Positions 49,969 to 59,140 of a stretch of DNA of 64,000 nt are shown here, piece by piece; position 1 is the stretch's first letter; each line of letters begins with the position of its first letter. Origin of the DNA: Bacteroidia bacterium (GTDB lineage: Bacteria > Bacteroidota > Bacteroidia > J057 > JADKCL01); NCBI GenBank assembly GCA_020635905.1, contig JACJYV010000003.1:496001-560000 (forward strand), written 5' to 3'. The notes under the pieces were generated by a model. That model made no database searches and had not been told where the DNA came from. It saw only the letters and a program-made list of their open reading frames with translations. The position numbers and the translations under genes were made by a program.

Positions 49969-51663
49969 ATGAAGAACCTCATTTACAGTCTTGCCGCCTT
50001 GCTATGCTTCCTCCCTGCCCTGACCTTTGGTCAGGCGCATCCTGAAAAATCCTTTGGTGATTTCTTTAATAATCCAGTAAATAGTGCCGTATGGCATCCA
50101 ACTGGTGGATTTGTCTTTGCGGGATCCGTGGGAAGAGATGACCAAACCCTGATTTTCCAAACCAACCTTGCCGGTGACACGCTGAAAGTAGCTCAAAATA
50201 CGGGCTGGTCCGGGTATAACAGGTTGTTAACAACCTCACTGGATGGAAACTTCTTTGTGCAGAGCTATGTGAATGGGTGTGATTTTGCTTTTGGGAGCAA
50301 ATTCCAAAAACTGGACCAGAATTTGAATCAAATCTGGTCAACCCAAACCCCGTTTGGAGGTGTCTGGACGGAGTTGAATGATTCAAATTTGATTTGTGTC
50401 CATGATAACCCCTATGACGTTAGTTTCCTTTTCCCAGACGGAACTATGGACATAAATGCATCCGGGTTGCCCCTGTTTTCAAGCCCTCCAATCAAGCTCA
50501 TTACCCTTGATAGTACCAACTTCCTTTCCCTTCAGGCCAACAAATTATCAAGTTGGGTTCACCATTTCTGGCCCTGGAATAGTAATTTCCTTGAATTCCC
50601 GGCTACCTTTACCGGAAATCTGGTTGATCTTGAAAAAGGCCAAAACCAAAATCTATGGCTGGCAAAAGACCTCAAAATCCTACACCTGCACCCCAACTAC
50701 CCCACCCTGCAGACTCAAACCTTTAGCCTGACTCCTTTGGATTCGGTTGATTTGCAAGGTTCGTTTTCAGAAATCATTGATATTAATCCGGACCTGAATG
50801 CCATTTGGGTACTGGGGAAGGATCTCAATGGATTAGCTGCCCTGGCCAAAGTAGACACCAATTTGAATTTGATTTACCTTAAAAGTCTGGGTGATGCTCA
50901 GGTGGAAGCCAAAGGAACCCTGACCGCCGCCTCAGGTGTATATGTTTATGGAAACGAAAACCTGAAATATGCCAGGCATGGTTTCGTGAAGGAATTTGAT
51001 CCTGCAACTGGAGCCACCGACCTTTCCAGCAATGATGCCGGCATTTCAGGTATGACCATATCAAATGCCACCCTGGTTGAATTTGGGCCAAGTTCATTTA
51101 ACTGCCAGGTCGAAATAACCAATTACGGACAAGACATCCTTTACTCTGTGGATGTAAATCTGATGCTAAAAATTGGCTCATTTTGTTATTACGACTACGT
51201 TTTCAATCACATTGATACGCTCAGTCTGTCACCTGGACAGTCGACAATGATCGATTTGGGATTGATCGTACGGCAGGACTTGTTTAATGAAAACTGGTTG
51301 GACTCGATTTGTGCCTTTACCAGTAGCCCCAACGGCAAAATCGACGACGGTCACAGCAACGATCTGTACTGCTCCAACCAACCCTGGGTAGGTCTGGAGG
51401 AAGATTTAGAGGCAAATTTATTTGCCCTTTATCCCAACCCTGCCTCTGGCACGGTAACCCTTTCAATGCCAGGCAAACTGGCTCAAAGTGGAACCCTGGC
51501 CGAATTTACAGACCTGCAGGGAAGGGTAATTTTCCAGACTGAAATCACTTCAGATAAGCAGCAGATCCAACTGCCTGCAAGCCTGAATCAGGGGATTTTT
51601 CTGGTGAATCTCAAATCCAAAGCAGGCGACCTGCTGGCTACGCAAAAGCTGGTGGTTTATTGA
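49969..51663 (+). CDS. Secreted protein with T9SS type A sorting domain
   Basis: A 564-residue protein. The signal peptide (MKNLIYSLAALLCFLPALTFGQ) is followed by a region (30-400) of irregular beta repeats with W-H-P-T-G-G and N-Q-N-L-W-L-A motifs that suggest a propeller. A domain containing NYGQDILYSVDVNLML comes next, and finally a C-terminal sorting domain of about 80 residues (LYPNPASGTVTLSMPG ... LNQGIFLVNLKS...QKLVVY). It would be exported and attached or released by T9SS. No enzymatic motif is seen. Confidence 0.88.
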   Translation: MKNLIYSLAALLCFLPALTFGQAHPEKSFGDFFNNPVNSAVWHPTGGFVFAGSVGRDDQTLIFQTNLAGDTLKVAQNTGWSGYNRLLTTSLDGNFFVQSYVNGCDFAFGSKFQKLDQNLNQIWSTQTPFGGVWTELNDSNLICVHDNPYDVSFLFPDGTMDINASGLPLFSSPPIKLITLDSTNFLSLQANKLSSWVHHFWPWNSNFLEFPATFTGNLVDLEKGQNQNLWLAKDLKILHLHPNYPTLQTQTFSLTPLDSVDLQGSFSEIIDINPDLNAIWVLGKDLNGLAALAKVDTNLNLIYLKSLGDAQVEAKGTLTAASGVYVYGNENLKYARHGFVKEFDPATGATDLSSNDAGISGMTISNATLVEFGPSSFNCQVEITNYGQDILYSVDVNLMLKIGSFCYYDYVFNHIDTLSLSPGQSTMIDLGLIVRQDLFNENWLDSICAFTSSPNGKIDDGHSNDLYCSNQPWVGLEEDLEANLFALYPNPASGTVTLSMPGKLAQSGTLAEFTDLQGRVIFQTEITSDKQQIQLPASLNQGIFLVNLKSKAGDLLATQKLVVY

Positions 51664-51725
51664 TGAAGATGGTTTGGGTAGGATAAACATGAATTTTCCA
51701 CGGGAAAATTCGTTAAATTAACACC

Positions 51726-51959
51726 ATGAAAAACAAAGCCATTTATGAGCGAATTGAGCGCCTTCCTGAAAAAGAACAGGAGGATTTACTTGCTCAAATT
51801 GAATTTTTGCTGGCTGAGATCGAGGATCCGCAGGAATTCGAGTTAACTGAGTATGGAAAACAATTTTTGGATGAAAGGTTGAAAAGGGCCCGGGAAAATC
51901 CTGAAAGCATGATGACGATTGAGGAATTGGATGAACATCTTTCAAAAAAATTTGGCTGA
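51726..51959 (+). CDS. Antitoxin-like partner of the ParE-type toxin
   Basis: A 77-residue acidic helical protein (MKNKAIYERIERLPEKEQEDLLAQIEFLLAEIEDPQEFELTEYG...). A leucine-rich helix with E/D residues precedes a helix ending in EELDEHLSKKF, which resembles the toxin-neutralising tail of Phd/ParD-type antitoxins. It lies 5 nt before the toxin gene. TAAATTA at 51714-51720 lies 5 nt before the ATG, so it may be expressed from its own leaderless promoter. DNA-binding residues are not evident. Confidence 0.78.
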   Translation: MKNKAIYERIERLPEKEQEDLLAQIEFLLAEIEDPQEFELTEYGKQFLDERLKRARENPESMMTIEELDEHLSKKFG

Positions 51960-51964
51960 GGATT

Positions 51965-52273
51965 TTGAAAAAATTTTCCCTTAAAACTTCCCCAGATGCG
52001 GTTCTGGATATTGAAGAAATCTGTTCCTGGCTGAATGAAAGAAAAAATGGTCTTGGTTCAAATTTCAGGAAGGAATTAATTTCCTTATTAAATCGCCTGC
52101 GGGAATTGCCTGACCTTTCTCAAAATCTCGGAAATGGCTACAGATCTGCATACCTAAAAAAATTTCCTTACACGGTTGTTTTTAAGATTCTACGCCATAA
52201 TCACTCAATTGAGGTCGTCGCAGTAATCAATCAAAATCGTGACCCTGATTTTTTTGCTAAACGGACCAGATAA
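51965..52273 (+). CDS. ParE/RelE-superfamily toxin
   Basis: A 102-residue basic protein with the RelE/ParE fold pattern: KKFSLKTSPDAVLDIEEICSWLNER, a helix pair (FRKELISLLNRLRELPDLS) and the C-terminal strands YRSAYLKKFPYTVVFKILRHNHSIEVVAVINQNRDPDFF. The RSAYLKKFPYTVVF strand and the terminal VINQNRDP follow the ParE type that poisons gyrase. RelE-type catalytic residues are not clear. The start is TTG at 51965, 5 nt after the antitoxin stop. Together with 51726-51959 it is a two-gene toxin-antitoxin unit. Confidence 0.86.
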   Translation: MKKFSLKTSPDAVLDIEEICSWLNERKNGLGSNFRKELISLLNRLRELPDLSQNLGNGYRSAYLKKFPYTVVFKILRHNHSIEVVAVINQNRDPDFFAKRTR

Positions 52274-52291
52274 TTTCATTGGTTCTTCATC

Positions 52292-53311
52292 CTATTTCCC
52301 CAACATCACCTGCCAGTTCCAGGCGTCACGCAGAGCGTCTTCCATAGTAAGTTGGGCCTTCCAGCCCAAAACCTGCTCAACTTGGGTCGCATCTGCCCAA
52401 ATACTGGCAATATCGCCCGGGCGGCGGGCTCCCTGAATATGCGGGCATTTCACGCCCGTGACCCGCTCAAATGCCTCCACCAGTTCCTTCACACTGGCTC
52501 CCCGTCCCGTACCCGCATTGAAAATTTCACAATTTTCACCCCTTCCACTTTCCAGCCTGCGCAAAGCTGCCACATGGGCCCGCGCCAGATCCACCACATG
52601 AATGTAATCCCGGATGGCTGTGCCATCGGGAGTGGGATAATCATCCCCAAAAATCGTCAGCTGGTCGCGCAGACCTGCGGCTGTCTGGGTGATGTAAGGC
52701 ACCAGATTCTCAGGTTTGCCCAGGGGCAATTCCCCGATCAAACCCGATGGATGAGCTCCAATGGGATTGAAATAACGCAATAAAATGGCTTTCAGCCCTT
52801 TTTCTGCCGCAGCCTGATCCTGAATAATCTGTTCGCAAACCTGCTTGGTATAACCATAAGTGCTCTCGGCTGTTCTGACCGGGCTGTTTTCCGTAACGGG
52901 CAATACTTCTGGCGCTCCATAAACCGTGCAGGAACTCGAAAAAACCAGGTTTTTTACCCCAAATTCTTCCATCAATTTCAACAGTACCAGCAGACTGCCA
53001 ATATTATTGCGATGGTATTTCAGGGGTTCCCGCACAGATTCACTCACAGATTTATACGCCGCAAAATGGATTACCCCGGCCAGACTTTTCTCCCTGGCAA
53101 ACAAATCCCGCATGGCTCTTTCGTCTGTGCAATCCCCTTCAATCACCCGCACTTCCCGACCCAGAATTTTTCCAATCCGTTGGGGAATATCACGCCTGGA
53201 ATTCACAAAATTATCCAAAATCACAGGCTCATAACCCGCCAAAAACAGTTCCACCACTGTATGTGAACCAATAAATCCGGCACCCCCGGTCACAAGAATT
53301 TCAGGCTTCAT
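52292..53311 (-). CDS. galE: UDP-glucose 4-epimerase
   Basis: GalE interconverts UDP-glucose and UDP-galactose. The 339-residue SDR-fold protein has the NAD motif TGGAGFIGSHT (8-18), VIHFAAYKSVSES, SSSCTVYGAPE, and the catalytic Y-x-x-x-K in STYGYTKQVCE. The sugar-binding segments LLRYFNPIGAHPSGLIGE and DYIHVVDLARAHVAAL also match GalE. The start at 53311 (MKPEILVTGG) is preferred over an upstream M at 53335. TACCTTGC lies 6 nt before it, supporting this start. Confidence 0.96.
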   Translation of the reverse strand: MKPEILVTGGAGFIGSHTVVELFLAGYEPVILDNFVNSRRDIPQRIGKILGREVRVIEGDCTDERAMRDLFAREKSLAGVIHFAAYKSVSESVREPLKYHRNNIGSLLVLLKLMEEFGVKNLVFSSSCTVYGAPEVLPVTENSPVRTAESTYGYTKQVCEQIIQDQAAAEKGLKAILLRYFNPIGAHPSGLIGELPLGKPENLVPYITQTAAGLRDQLTIFGDDYPTPDGTAIRDYIHVVDLARAHVAALRRLESGRGENCEIFNAGTGRGASVKELVEAFERVTGVKCPHIQGARRPGDIASIWADATQVEQVLGWKAQLTMEDALRDAWNWQVMLGK

Positions 53312-53362
53312 AGCCCCGCAAGGTACGAAAGCCAACCACTGATTTCAACGAAAAAGTTGTCA

Positions 53363-53394
53363 ATTGCGAATCCCCCCAAAGCTGAGTATTTTTG
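53363..53394 (+). promoter_or_regulatory. Putative promoter of the lipoprotein gene at 53417
   Basis: ATTG at 53363-53366 and TATTTTTG at 53387-53394 (a perfect TAnnTTTG) are 20 nt apart. This favours the start at 53417 over an ATG at 53357. Confidence 0.45.
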
Positions 53395-53416
53395 TCGCGA
53401 ACCTGATTCGAATGAA

Positions 53417-54256
53417 ATGAAATTTATGCTCAAATCCCTAACGGGATTAATTCTTGTTTTCGTACTGGCTCAGGCCTGCGGCGAATCCCGCGAGTCTGCC
53501 ATTGACAAAATCGCCCGCCAAGCCGACTCGCTGACCATCACCTTCTATGGAAAAGGCTATTCTGACCCCAAAAACGTGGTCAGCTTTTTGGTGACCAACC
53601 CCGTTGAAATCCGCAGGATCGGCAACTTCCCCTCCCCTTCCCAAACGGAGCATTTCAAGTGTGGGGAAGATGGGATCATTGAATTCAAACTGGCTGAAAC
53701 CGTGATCTTTTCTATGGAATTCAACCTGAACGAGGATTGCAGGCACATTGTCCATTCCACCTCTGACAAAAGCTATTTCAACGAACTGACCACGGATGCA
53801 GTCACTTATCTGCAGGAAAAAGAAAAGGAGGCAAAAGCTGAATTTCAGGCCAGGGAAAATATTGCTAAAATGAGCTGGATGCTGGGCAAATGGGCTTATA
53901 TCACGAAGAACATTGCTTTTTACGAATCGTGGGAATCAGCAGGAGTGGGAAAAATGACGGGCTCTGGGGAAAGCCGCGAACAGGGAAAAGACCCAATTCT
54001 GGAGGGACTGACCATTGAATCCCGCCAGGGAGACATCTATTACGTGGCTGATGTGCCTGCCAATGAGACCCCCATTTCCTTCCTCCTGACCGAACAAACG
54101 GATTCTTCGCTGGTTTTCCAGAATCCAACTCACGATGATCCCAAAATGATTTCCTATAAAATGGAGTCTGATGGAATCCTCCACGCCTGGATTGAAGGCC
54201 AGAATGAGGCAGGGCCCACCCGCATGGATTTTCATTTTGTGCGACAGACTGAATAA
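53417..54256 (+). CDS. Lipoprotein with DUF6265-like domain
   Basis: A 279-residue lipoprotein: the signal (MKFMLKSLTGLILVFVLAQAC) ends in a lipobox with the lipidated Cys. After a beta-rich domain (LTITFYGKGYSDPKN...) a helix with EKEKEAKAEFQARENIA leads to a C-terminal domain starting MSWMLGKWAYITKNIAFYESWESAGVGKMTGSGES. This is the lipocalin-like pattern of the DUF6265 family. The role is unknown. A hairpin with A-rich 5' flank follows the stop. Confidence 0.82.
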   Translation: MKFMLKSLTGLILVFVLAQACGESRESAIDKIARQADSLTITFYGKGYSDPKNVVSFLVTNPVEIRRIGNFPSPSQTEHFKCGEDGIIEFKLAETVIFSMEFNLNEDCRHIVHSTSDKSYFNELTTDAVTYLQEKEKEAKAEFQARENIAKMSWMLGKWAYITKNIAFYESWESAGVGKMTGSGESREQGKDPILEGLTIESRQGDIYYVADVPANETPISFLLTEQTDSSLVFQNPTHDDPKMISYKMESDGILHAWIEGQNEAGPTRMDFHFVRQTE

Positions 54257-54621
54257 AAAAGCCGCCCCTTACGGGACGGCTGCGATGCAATGTAATTCTC
54301 ATTGGCCCTTCGAACGAGAATTTGAGAAAGCTGGGTTTGTTTGCTGTTGGTAATCAGAAAATTGAAAAAACTGGTTTAGCGTTTGTTATAAAAATGTAGT
54401 TTACTAACTCTTTTCACTATAAAAATCCAGGTCAATGCAAGGTTGTTTTAAGGTCGTTCGATTTACAGAAGTGAAGCCCCTGTTAGATTGCCGCCGTTTA
54501 CTTTCTCTGATTAAAATTAATTCCCCTTCTGCCGAATTTCAATCCACATTTCCCGAAATCTTACGTACCCAATCTATCAACCCATGCAACCAGGCTTCCT
54601 AAACATGCAGTCAAACCCAAT
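54257..54621. other. Intergenic region, 365 nt without a gene
   Basis: Apart from the hairpin at 54260-54281 I see no gene, RNA fold or clear promoter here. It is more AT-rich than the flanking genes. Confidence 0.5.
54260..54281 (+). terminator. Hairpin after the lipoprotein gene, possible terminator
   Basis: AGCCG-CCCC / CGGG-A-CGGCT pairs 8 bp with one C/A mismatch around a TTAC loop, directly after an A-run. The T-tract is missing on the plus strand, but the A-run would give a T-tract for the minus strand. Confidence 0.5.
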
Positions 54622-55689
54622 ATGAAGGCCATTCTCAAGAAAAATAAGGTAATAATTTCCACTCTGCTGGCTCTCTTGCTTTTGGGCGGCTGTCAGGGAA
54701 ATTCTGCCGAAAAAGATCCTTCCATCACCCGACCTGATTCAACCATCACTCAACCCGAAATTATGGATATGGAAACCTGGGAATTCGATTTTGAGGGCGA
54801 AAAACATCAAATTCAGACTGGAATCGCCCCTTCTGCCATTGAGAAACTGAGTACTGCTCCCCACTTGTATTCCTACCAGGGGCACCGTCCACCTCCCAAC
54901 TGGAAGGAAGAATTTTATAAAATGTTTCTCACCCACCCCGCAGATGAAAGCGCTTGTGAATCCGTTTTGGGCGAATTACGCAAACTGAAGCCAGGCGCCA
55001 CAGACGACGAAATGGTGGAAATGGCCTCTGCTTTCGTGCAGGGTGCCATTGAATACGACTGGCTCACATTTTACAACCTGGAAGAGTCCCAGATTCGCTA
55101 CCCGAGCCAGACTTTGGTGGCCCGCACGGGAGTTTGCGCGGATAAATCCATTCTGCTGGCCCGTCTGCTGGGAAAACTCGGCTACGATCTCGTAGCCTTT
55201 GCCTTCAAACAGGCCAATCACATCGCCCTGGGAATCAGGGTGCCTGACGGCTATGGCGACTATGGCACGAATTATGCATTCGTCGAATCCACCAATTATG
55301 CGCCTGTGGGCCGCATTCCTGAACGCTACGCGGGAGGTACGAAACTGGATCGCAAGCCTGAAATCATCAAATTGCTGCCTTTCAGAAGCAAAACCTTCCA
55401 TAAAATCGTGCAAAACAAAGTGGTTGAGAAGGATTTGGAGGAAAAATATGGCAAGGAATACCTTTTTTTACCCCTGGAATTGCAAGGGATCCGTAGAAAG
55501 ATGGCCGGTCTGGAAGTGAAACTGGACGCCCTGAAAAAAGAAGCCAAAGGCTGCTCAGGAACCCTTTCCCAGACCGAATTTGACCGCTGCCAGAAGCTAA
55601 CGAATGAGATAAATGCAAAAGTTGAAGAATATAATTCACTGGTCAATGAATTCAATGCAAAGGTCGCCGCGCGGAATGGTCAGGTTTGA
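54622..55689 (+). CDS. Lipoprotein with transglutaminase-like domain
   Basis: A 355-residue lipoprotein with lipobox LLLLGGC near residue 25. The central domain has the papain-like transglutaminase pattern: SQTLVARTGVCADKSILLARLLGKLGYD (nucleophilic Cys in GVCADK), then KQANHIALGIRV (His) and YAFVESTNYAPVGRIP (acidic residue). A coiled-coil tail follows (LEVKLDALKKEAKGC...FDRCQKLTNEINAKVEEYNSLVNEFNAKV). It may cross-link or hydrolyse peptides in the envelope. Substrate and partners are unknown. Confidence 0.85.
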   Translation: MKAILKKNKVIISTLLALLLLGGCQGNSAEKDPSITRPDSTITQPEIMDMETWEFDFEGEKHQIQTGIAPSAIEKLSTAPHLYSYQGHRPPPNWKEEFYKMFLTHPADESACESVLGELRKLKPGATDDEMVEMASAFVQGAIEYDWLTFYNLEESQIRYPSQTLVARTGVCADKSILLARLLGKLGYDLVAFAFKQANHIALGIRVPDGYGDYGTNYAFVESTNYAPVGRIPERYAGGTKLDRKPEIIKLLPFRSKTFHKIVQNKVVEKDLEEKYGKEYLFLPLELQGIRRKMAGLEVKLDALKKEAKGCSGTLSQTEFDRCQKLTNEINAKVEEYNSLVNEFNAKVAARNGQV

Positions 55690-55729
55690 TTGTTTTTTAA
55701 CCCAATAGCAATTACTTTCGTGAACCTGC

Positions 55730-56596
55730 ATGATGCGAAGCGAAAATAAAATTCTCCTCCTGACTGGCTCCTCTTCCGGGATTGGGTGGCAAATCTGCCA
55801 ATCCGTTTCCAACGATTTTACCTTGTTTGCCGGGGTAAAAAACGAGGAACAAGCCGAAAAAATTCGTAGTCTGGGGCGAGAGAATGTCATTCCCATCCAA
55901 CTGGATGTGCGGAATTCAGGCCAGATTTCTGCCGCATTGGAGGAAATTTCAGAGCGTGGAGGCGGCAAGCTTTATGCCATCATCAATTGCGCTGTGGTCG
56001 CTCATTCCGGCCCCATTGAATGGATTCCCAAAGAGCAACTGGAAGACCAGTTTGACACCAATCTTTTTGGTCCCATTGAACTTGTGCAAAAAGCTATCCC
56101 CCTCTTAGTCAAGGAGAAAGGTAGTCGAATTATCTTCATGGGTTCCATGGCGGGCGTTTTCACCAAACCCCTCACCCTGCCCTACAGCATGACCAAATTT
56201 TCCCTGGAAGCGCTGGTGGATGGATTAAGGATCGAGCTGAAAACGCAGGGCATTTATACCAGCCTGATCACGCCCAGCAACAGCCCCACTCCCATCTGGG
56301 ACAAGTCACTGGTTCAGGGCAGGAAACTGCTCAGCACCAAAACGGCCGCCCAAAGGGCGCCTTATTCCTTCATTCTGGATCGCATGGAGTCTTTTTCTAT
56401 CCGGGGAACAGATAAGGGAATTCCACCTCAAAAAATTGCAGAAGGCATCCTGAAGGTCATTCGCAGAGCGAAACCTCCCATTCGCAAAAGAATAGGCATT
56501 TCTTCCAACTGGATGTATTTTGTTTCCCTGTTTCTCCCCTACTCCATGCGCGACTGGATCATCATGCGCCGCATGAAAAAGGCCAAAAAGGACTGA
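55730..56596 (+). CDS. Short-chain dehydrogenase/reductase
   Basis: A 288-residue SDR. The cofactor motif TGSSSGIG is at 12-19 and the catalytic triad is S139 (FMGSMAG), Y152 and K156 (YSMTK). The NAG-like NCAVVAHSGP segment and the DVRN loop are present, suggesting NAD(P). The C-terminus is extended and basic (MRRMKKAKKD), with a weak hydrophobic stretch (WMYFVSLFLPYSMRDWIIM) that could touch the membrane, as in fatty-acyl or retinol-type SDRs. The substrate is unknown. TACTTTCG lies 9 nt before the ATG. Confidence 0.92.
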   Translation: MMRSENKILLLTGSSSGIGWQICQSVSNDFTLFAGVKNEEQAEKIRSLGRENVIPIQLDVRNSGQISAALEEISERGGGKLYAIINCAVVAHSGPIEWIPKEQLEDQFDTNLFGPIELVQKAIPLLVKEKGSRIIFMGSMAGVFTKPLTLPYSMTKFSLEALVDGLRIELKTQGIYTSLITPSNSPTPIWDKSLVQGRKLLSTKTAAQRAPYSFILDRMESFSIRGTDKGIPPQKIAEGILKVIRRAKPPIRKRIGISSNWMYFVSLFLPYSMRDWIIMRRMKKAKKD

Positions 56597-56604
56597 TCAG
56601 TCCT

Positions 56605-58314
56605 TTATTCACTCAAAAATTTGAACATTTCAGGATTGGAAATCACATTCCATGCACTTAATTGGTATAGCAAATTGACCTGGGAGGGGGTAAATTCCTG
56701 CAGCCTGAACCTGTCTTCGCCCACCGTAGGATACAAAGGAAAATCCTTAAAATCCCCTTTAACACCCCGACAGAGGTCCTTTTTCAATTCCTTATTCAAC
56801 GAATCCTCCCACTGATCTACCTGCTCATTATAGACCCACAATATCTCAGGTTGGTAGGGTTGAATGCCCCAGAATGAATTTTCCTTTACTTTGAAGCTCG
56901 TTTTGGCCATCACAGATTTTCCGTTGGCCCGTGCGTCACGCAACTTTTCAAAAAGAATCGCAAATTCTGATTTCTCAAACACCTGATTATGAACCTGATT
57001 GCCTCCTGGATACCCAAAAAGCGGGTAAACATCGCTGTCTATGTCGGTCGCAACGGGTGCACAATCTGATTTTGGGTCAAAATCGAGGTTGATAGGCGCA
57101 TCCGTGTTGATAAAGACCACAATTTTCTGCACCTGCCGTTGCAAAAGGGTCAGCAATCCAAAATTGTCCAGATTTCCCCCGTCAGCAAAGCGAAAATCAG
57201 TAGCCTCCACCATCCCTTTGTCTGGTAAAGGCCAGTATTTTTCTTCTGGAATAATGCGGCCCAGGTTGGAATTTGGCAACAGGTCCACGGGAAATAATTC
57301 CAAAAAACTGGAGCCCAGATCGGCCGCAAAGGCCGAACTGCTGGTTCCTGTGGCATCGACCAGGCGAAACTTTCGTTCAGGTAATTTCACTTTAAAGTAG
57401 TTGCCACTTATGAATGATTTGGGTTTGCTGCCCATGGCAAAGGGTTCCATAAAGCCGCCGCCCACCAGAAAGCCTTTTTTCCCGCGCAAACGGGAGTCAT
57501 ATTCAATAAACTGGCGATGCAGGGAGCCCAGATACAGGGGCGTGTAGTTGAAAACCGTCATGTCGTCGGCATTGACGGGCAACATGGAGGCAGGCGCCAG
57601 CAGGCTCGAGTTCACCACCAAAAATGGACGATGGACGTCGCCAGGCTGCAGTGAGTGCACGGTATAAAAGTCATCTGAACTCAGCTTGAGTTTGGGATTG
57701 AGGTCTATGATTCCCTGCATGGTCGAATCATTGAGGGTGTAATAGCGTGGCTTTCCGCGGTCATAAAGGCCAAAATGCTTCAGATACGTTTCCCCGATCG
57801 CATCTATCCAGATGTCCTTTCCCGACTGCAGGATGCCTGCAGTGGCAATGTCTTTCAAAGTGAGTTCGAGAATGGTGGCCGAAAGGTCGCGGGTGGCCGC
57901 ATAGCCCAGAAAGGACGGGCTGATATCCAGCAGATTATCCATGGAAATCTCGCCAGGCTCGATATAGGTTCCCAAAAGTTCTTCATCGTTTTGGGCCCCT
58001 GCGTTATAATAAGTGAAGATGGTGGAAGCCCAGGATCCCCCTGAAACGGCAGAAATGTATCCTATATCGCTCCACAAATCCAGTACTTTCAGTCCCTTCA
58101 TCTGCCCCGTTGCGCAACAAAGTGCCCTTGTGCCGCCTCCTGAAAAGCAGACTCCCGTCGAACGCAGATTCAGTTCTTTTTCAGGCCATTGCACCTGATT
58201 CTCTGTCCGCCAGACCCGAACTTTGGCTGTGGGACGGCAGGAAAAAAGGAAAATCATTCCCAATAGGAGAAAAGGGATCAGGCGATAAGTTGAGGTGATT
58301 CGGGCTAAGGTCAT
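56605..58314 (-). CDS. Patatin/cPLA2-like phospholipase lipoprotein
   Basis: A 569-residue lipoprotein with lipobox FLFSC near residue 26. The lipase core begins at STGVCFSGGGTRALCCATGQMKGL (glycine-rich oxyanion loop GGGTR). The nucleophile elbow is AVSGGSWAS, close to the GLSGSTW of cytosolic phospholipase A2, and the catalytic Asp lies in FADGGNLDNFG. The larger size and these signatures place it nearer to cPLA2-like than to small patatins. It would deacylate lipids from the envelope side. TAAATTC (58328-58322) lies 7 nt before the ATG. Confidence 0.9.
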   Translation of the reverse strand: MTLARITSTYRLIPFLLLGMIFLFSCRPTAKVRVWRTENQVQWPEKELNLRSTGVCFSGGGTRALCCATGQMKGLKVLDLWSDIGYISAVSGGSWASTIFTYYNAGAQNDEELLGTYIEPGEISMDNLLDISPSFLGYAATRDLSATILELTLKDIATAGILQSGKDIWIDAIGETYLKHFGLYDRGKPRYYTLNDSTMQGIIDLNPKLKLSSDDFYTVHSLQPGDVHRPFLVVNSSLLAPASMLPVNADDMTVFNYTPLYLGSLHRQFIEYDSRLRGKKGFLVGGGFMEPFAMGSKPKSFISGNYFKVKLPERKFRLVDATGTSSSAFAADLGSSFLELFPVDLLPNSNLGRIIPEEKYWPLPDKGMVEATDFRFADGGNLDNFGLLTLLQRQVQKIVVFINTDAPINLDFDPKSDCAPVATDIDSDVYPLFGYPGGNQVHNQVFEKSEFAILFEKLRDARANGKSVMAKTSFKVKENSFWGIQPYQPEILWVYNEQVDQWEDSLNKELKKDLCRGVKGDFKDFPLYPTVGEDRFRLQEFTPSQVNLLYQLSAWNVISNPEMFKFLSE

Positions 58315-58321
58315 GGGATGT

Positions 58322-58328
58322 GAATTTA
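58322..58328 (-). promoter_or_regulatory. Putative -7 element of the phospholipase gene
   Basis: TAAATTC on the minus strand, 7 nt before the ATG at 58314. Confidence 0.35.
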
Positions 58329-58432
58329 AAGTGATTTTTATGATTCACTTAAATTTGGCAAAAAAACAGGAAACTCCCGCAAATGAAGCTCATTTCGGGT
58401 ATTTTTACCTCAAAAACGCGCAAAAATACGGA

Positions 58433-59140
58433 TTAATTCAGGAGCAGGGATTTAATCAAATTGAACAACATGACGCCCTGGCTGGGGTAGAGCATCAGCA
58501 GGAAAATGGCTCCTCCCAACGCGCCAAAGCCGTGCGCGTCGTGATTGATGCGGGCAAAAAAGTTGGTGGCTTTTTGCTCCTCGCTCCACCTGATGCGCCC
58601 GATCAGGATGCTGCCCGCCATGTAAACCAACCCAAAGAGACCTGCGGGGATGCCAAAGAAACTGTATCCCATAGGATGAAACATGCAAAAAGCCATCAAA
58701 AGCCCGCTGATTGCCCCTGATGCGCCCAGACTGTTGTAAGCAGGATTGTCTTTTTCCTTTACCAGGGTGGAAAGGTGGCTCACAATCATGGAAGCCAGGT
58801 AGAGAACGGCATATTTTCCATGCGCAATCACGGCATAAAGCCAGGACGGAACGTCCATATCTACGAAGTTTTGCGCTTCGCGCAGCAACATGTCGTGTTC
58901 CACGATGAACCCGATTTGCAAAAAGACGGCCGTATTGAAGAAAAGGTGGATAAAATTGGCGTGAATCAACCCACTTGTGATGGTGCGAAAATATTCCTTC
59001 TCACGAACCACAATCCAGGGATTGAAAATAAAGCGGGCTTCGAGGGACTTGTCCCTAAAAGCGAAAAGGGAGGTGGCCACCGTGGCCAGCAGGATAAAGG
59101 CGGCGACAGGTGCCTGTTTAATGGTCCCAATGATTTCCAT
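58433..59140 (-). CDS. Rhomboid-family intramembrane serine protease
   Basis: A 235-residue protein with six or more membrane segments. The histidine-bearing helix SGLIHANFIHLFFNTAVF, the catalytic serine motif GASGAISG (about residue 140) and the C-terminal helix with the catalytic His (DAHGFGALGGAIF) are those of rhomboids. It cuts other membrane proteins within the bilayer. The ATG at 59140 overlaps the polyprenyl synthase stop by one base, so it is coupled to it. The TTG one codon upstream is less likely. Substrates are unknown. Confidence 0.92.
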   Translation of the reverse strand: MEIIGTIKQAPVAAFILLATVATSLFAFRDKSLEARFIFNPWIVVREKEYFRTITSGLIHANFIHLFFNTAVFLQIGFIVEHDMLLREAQNFVDMDVPSWLYAVIAHGKYAVLYLASMIVSHLSTLVKEKDNPAYNSLGASGAISGLLMAFCMFHPMGYSFFGIPAGLFGLVYMAGSILIGRIRWSEEQKATNFFARINHDAHGFGALGGAIFLLMLYPSQGVMLFNLIKSLLLN

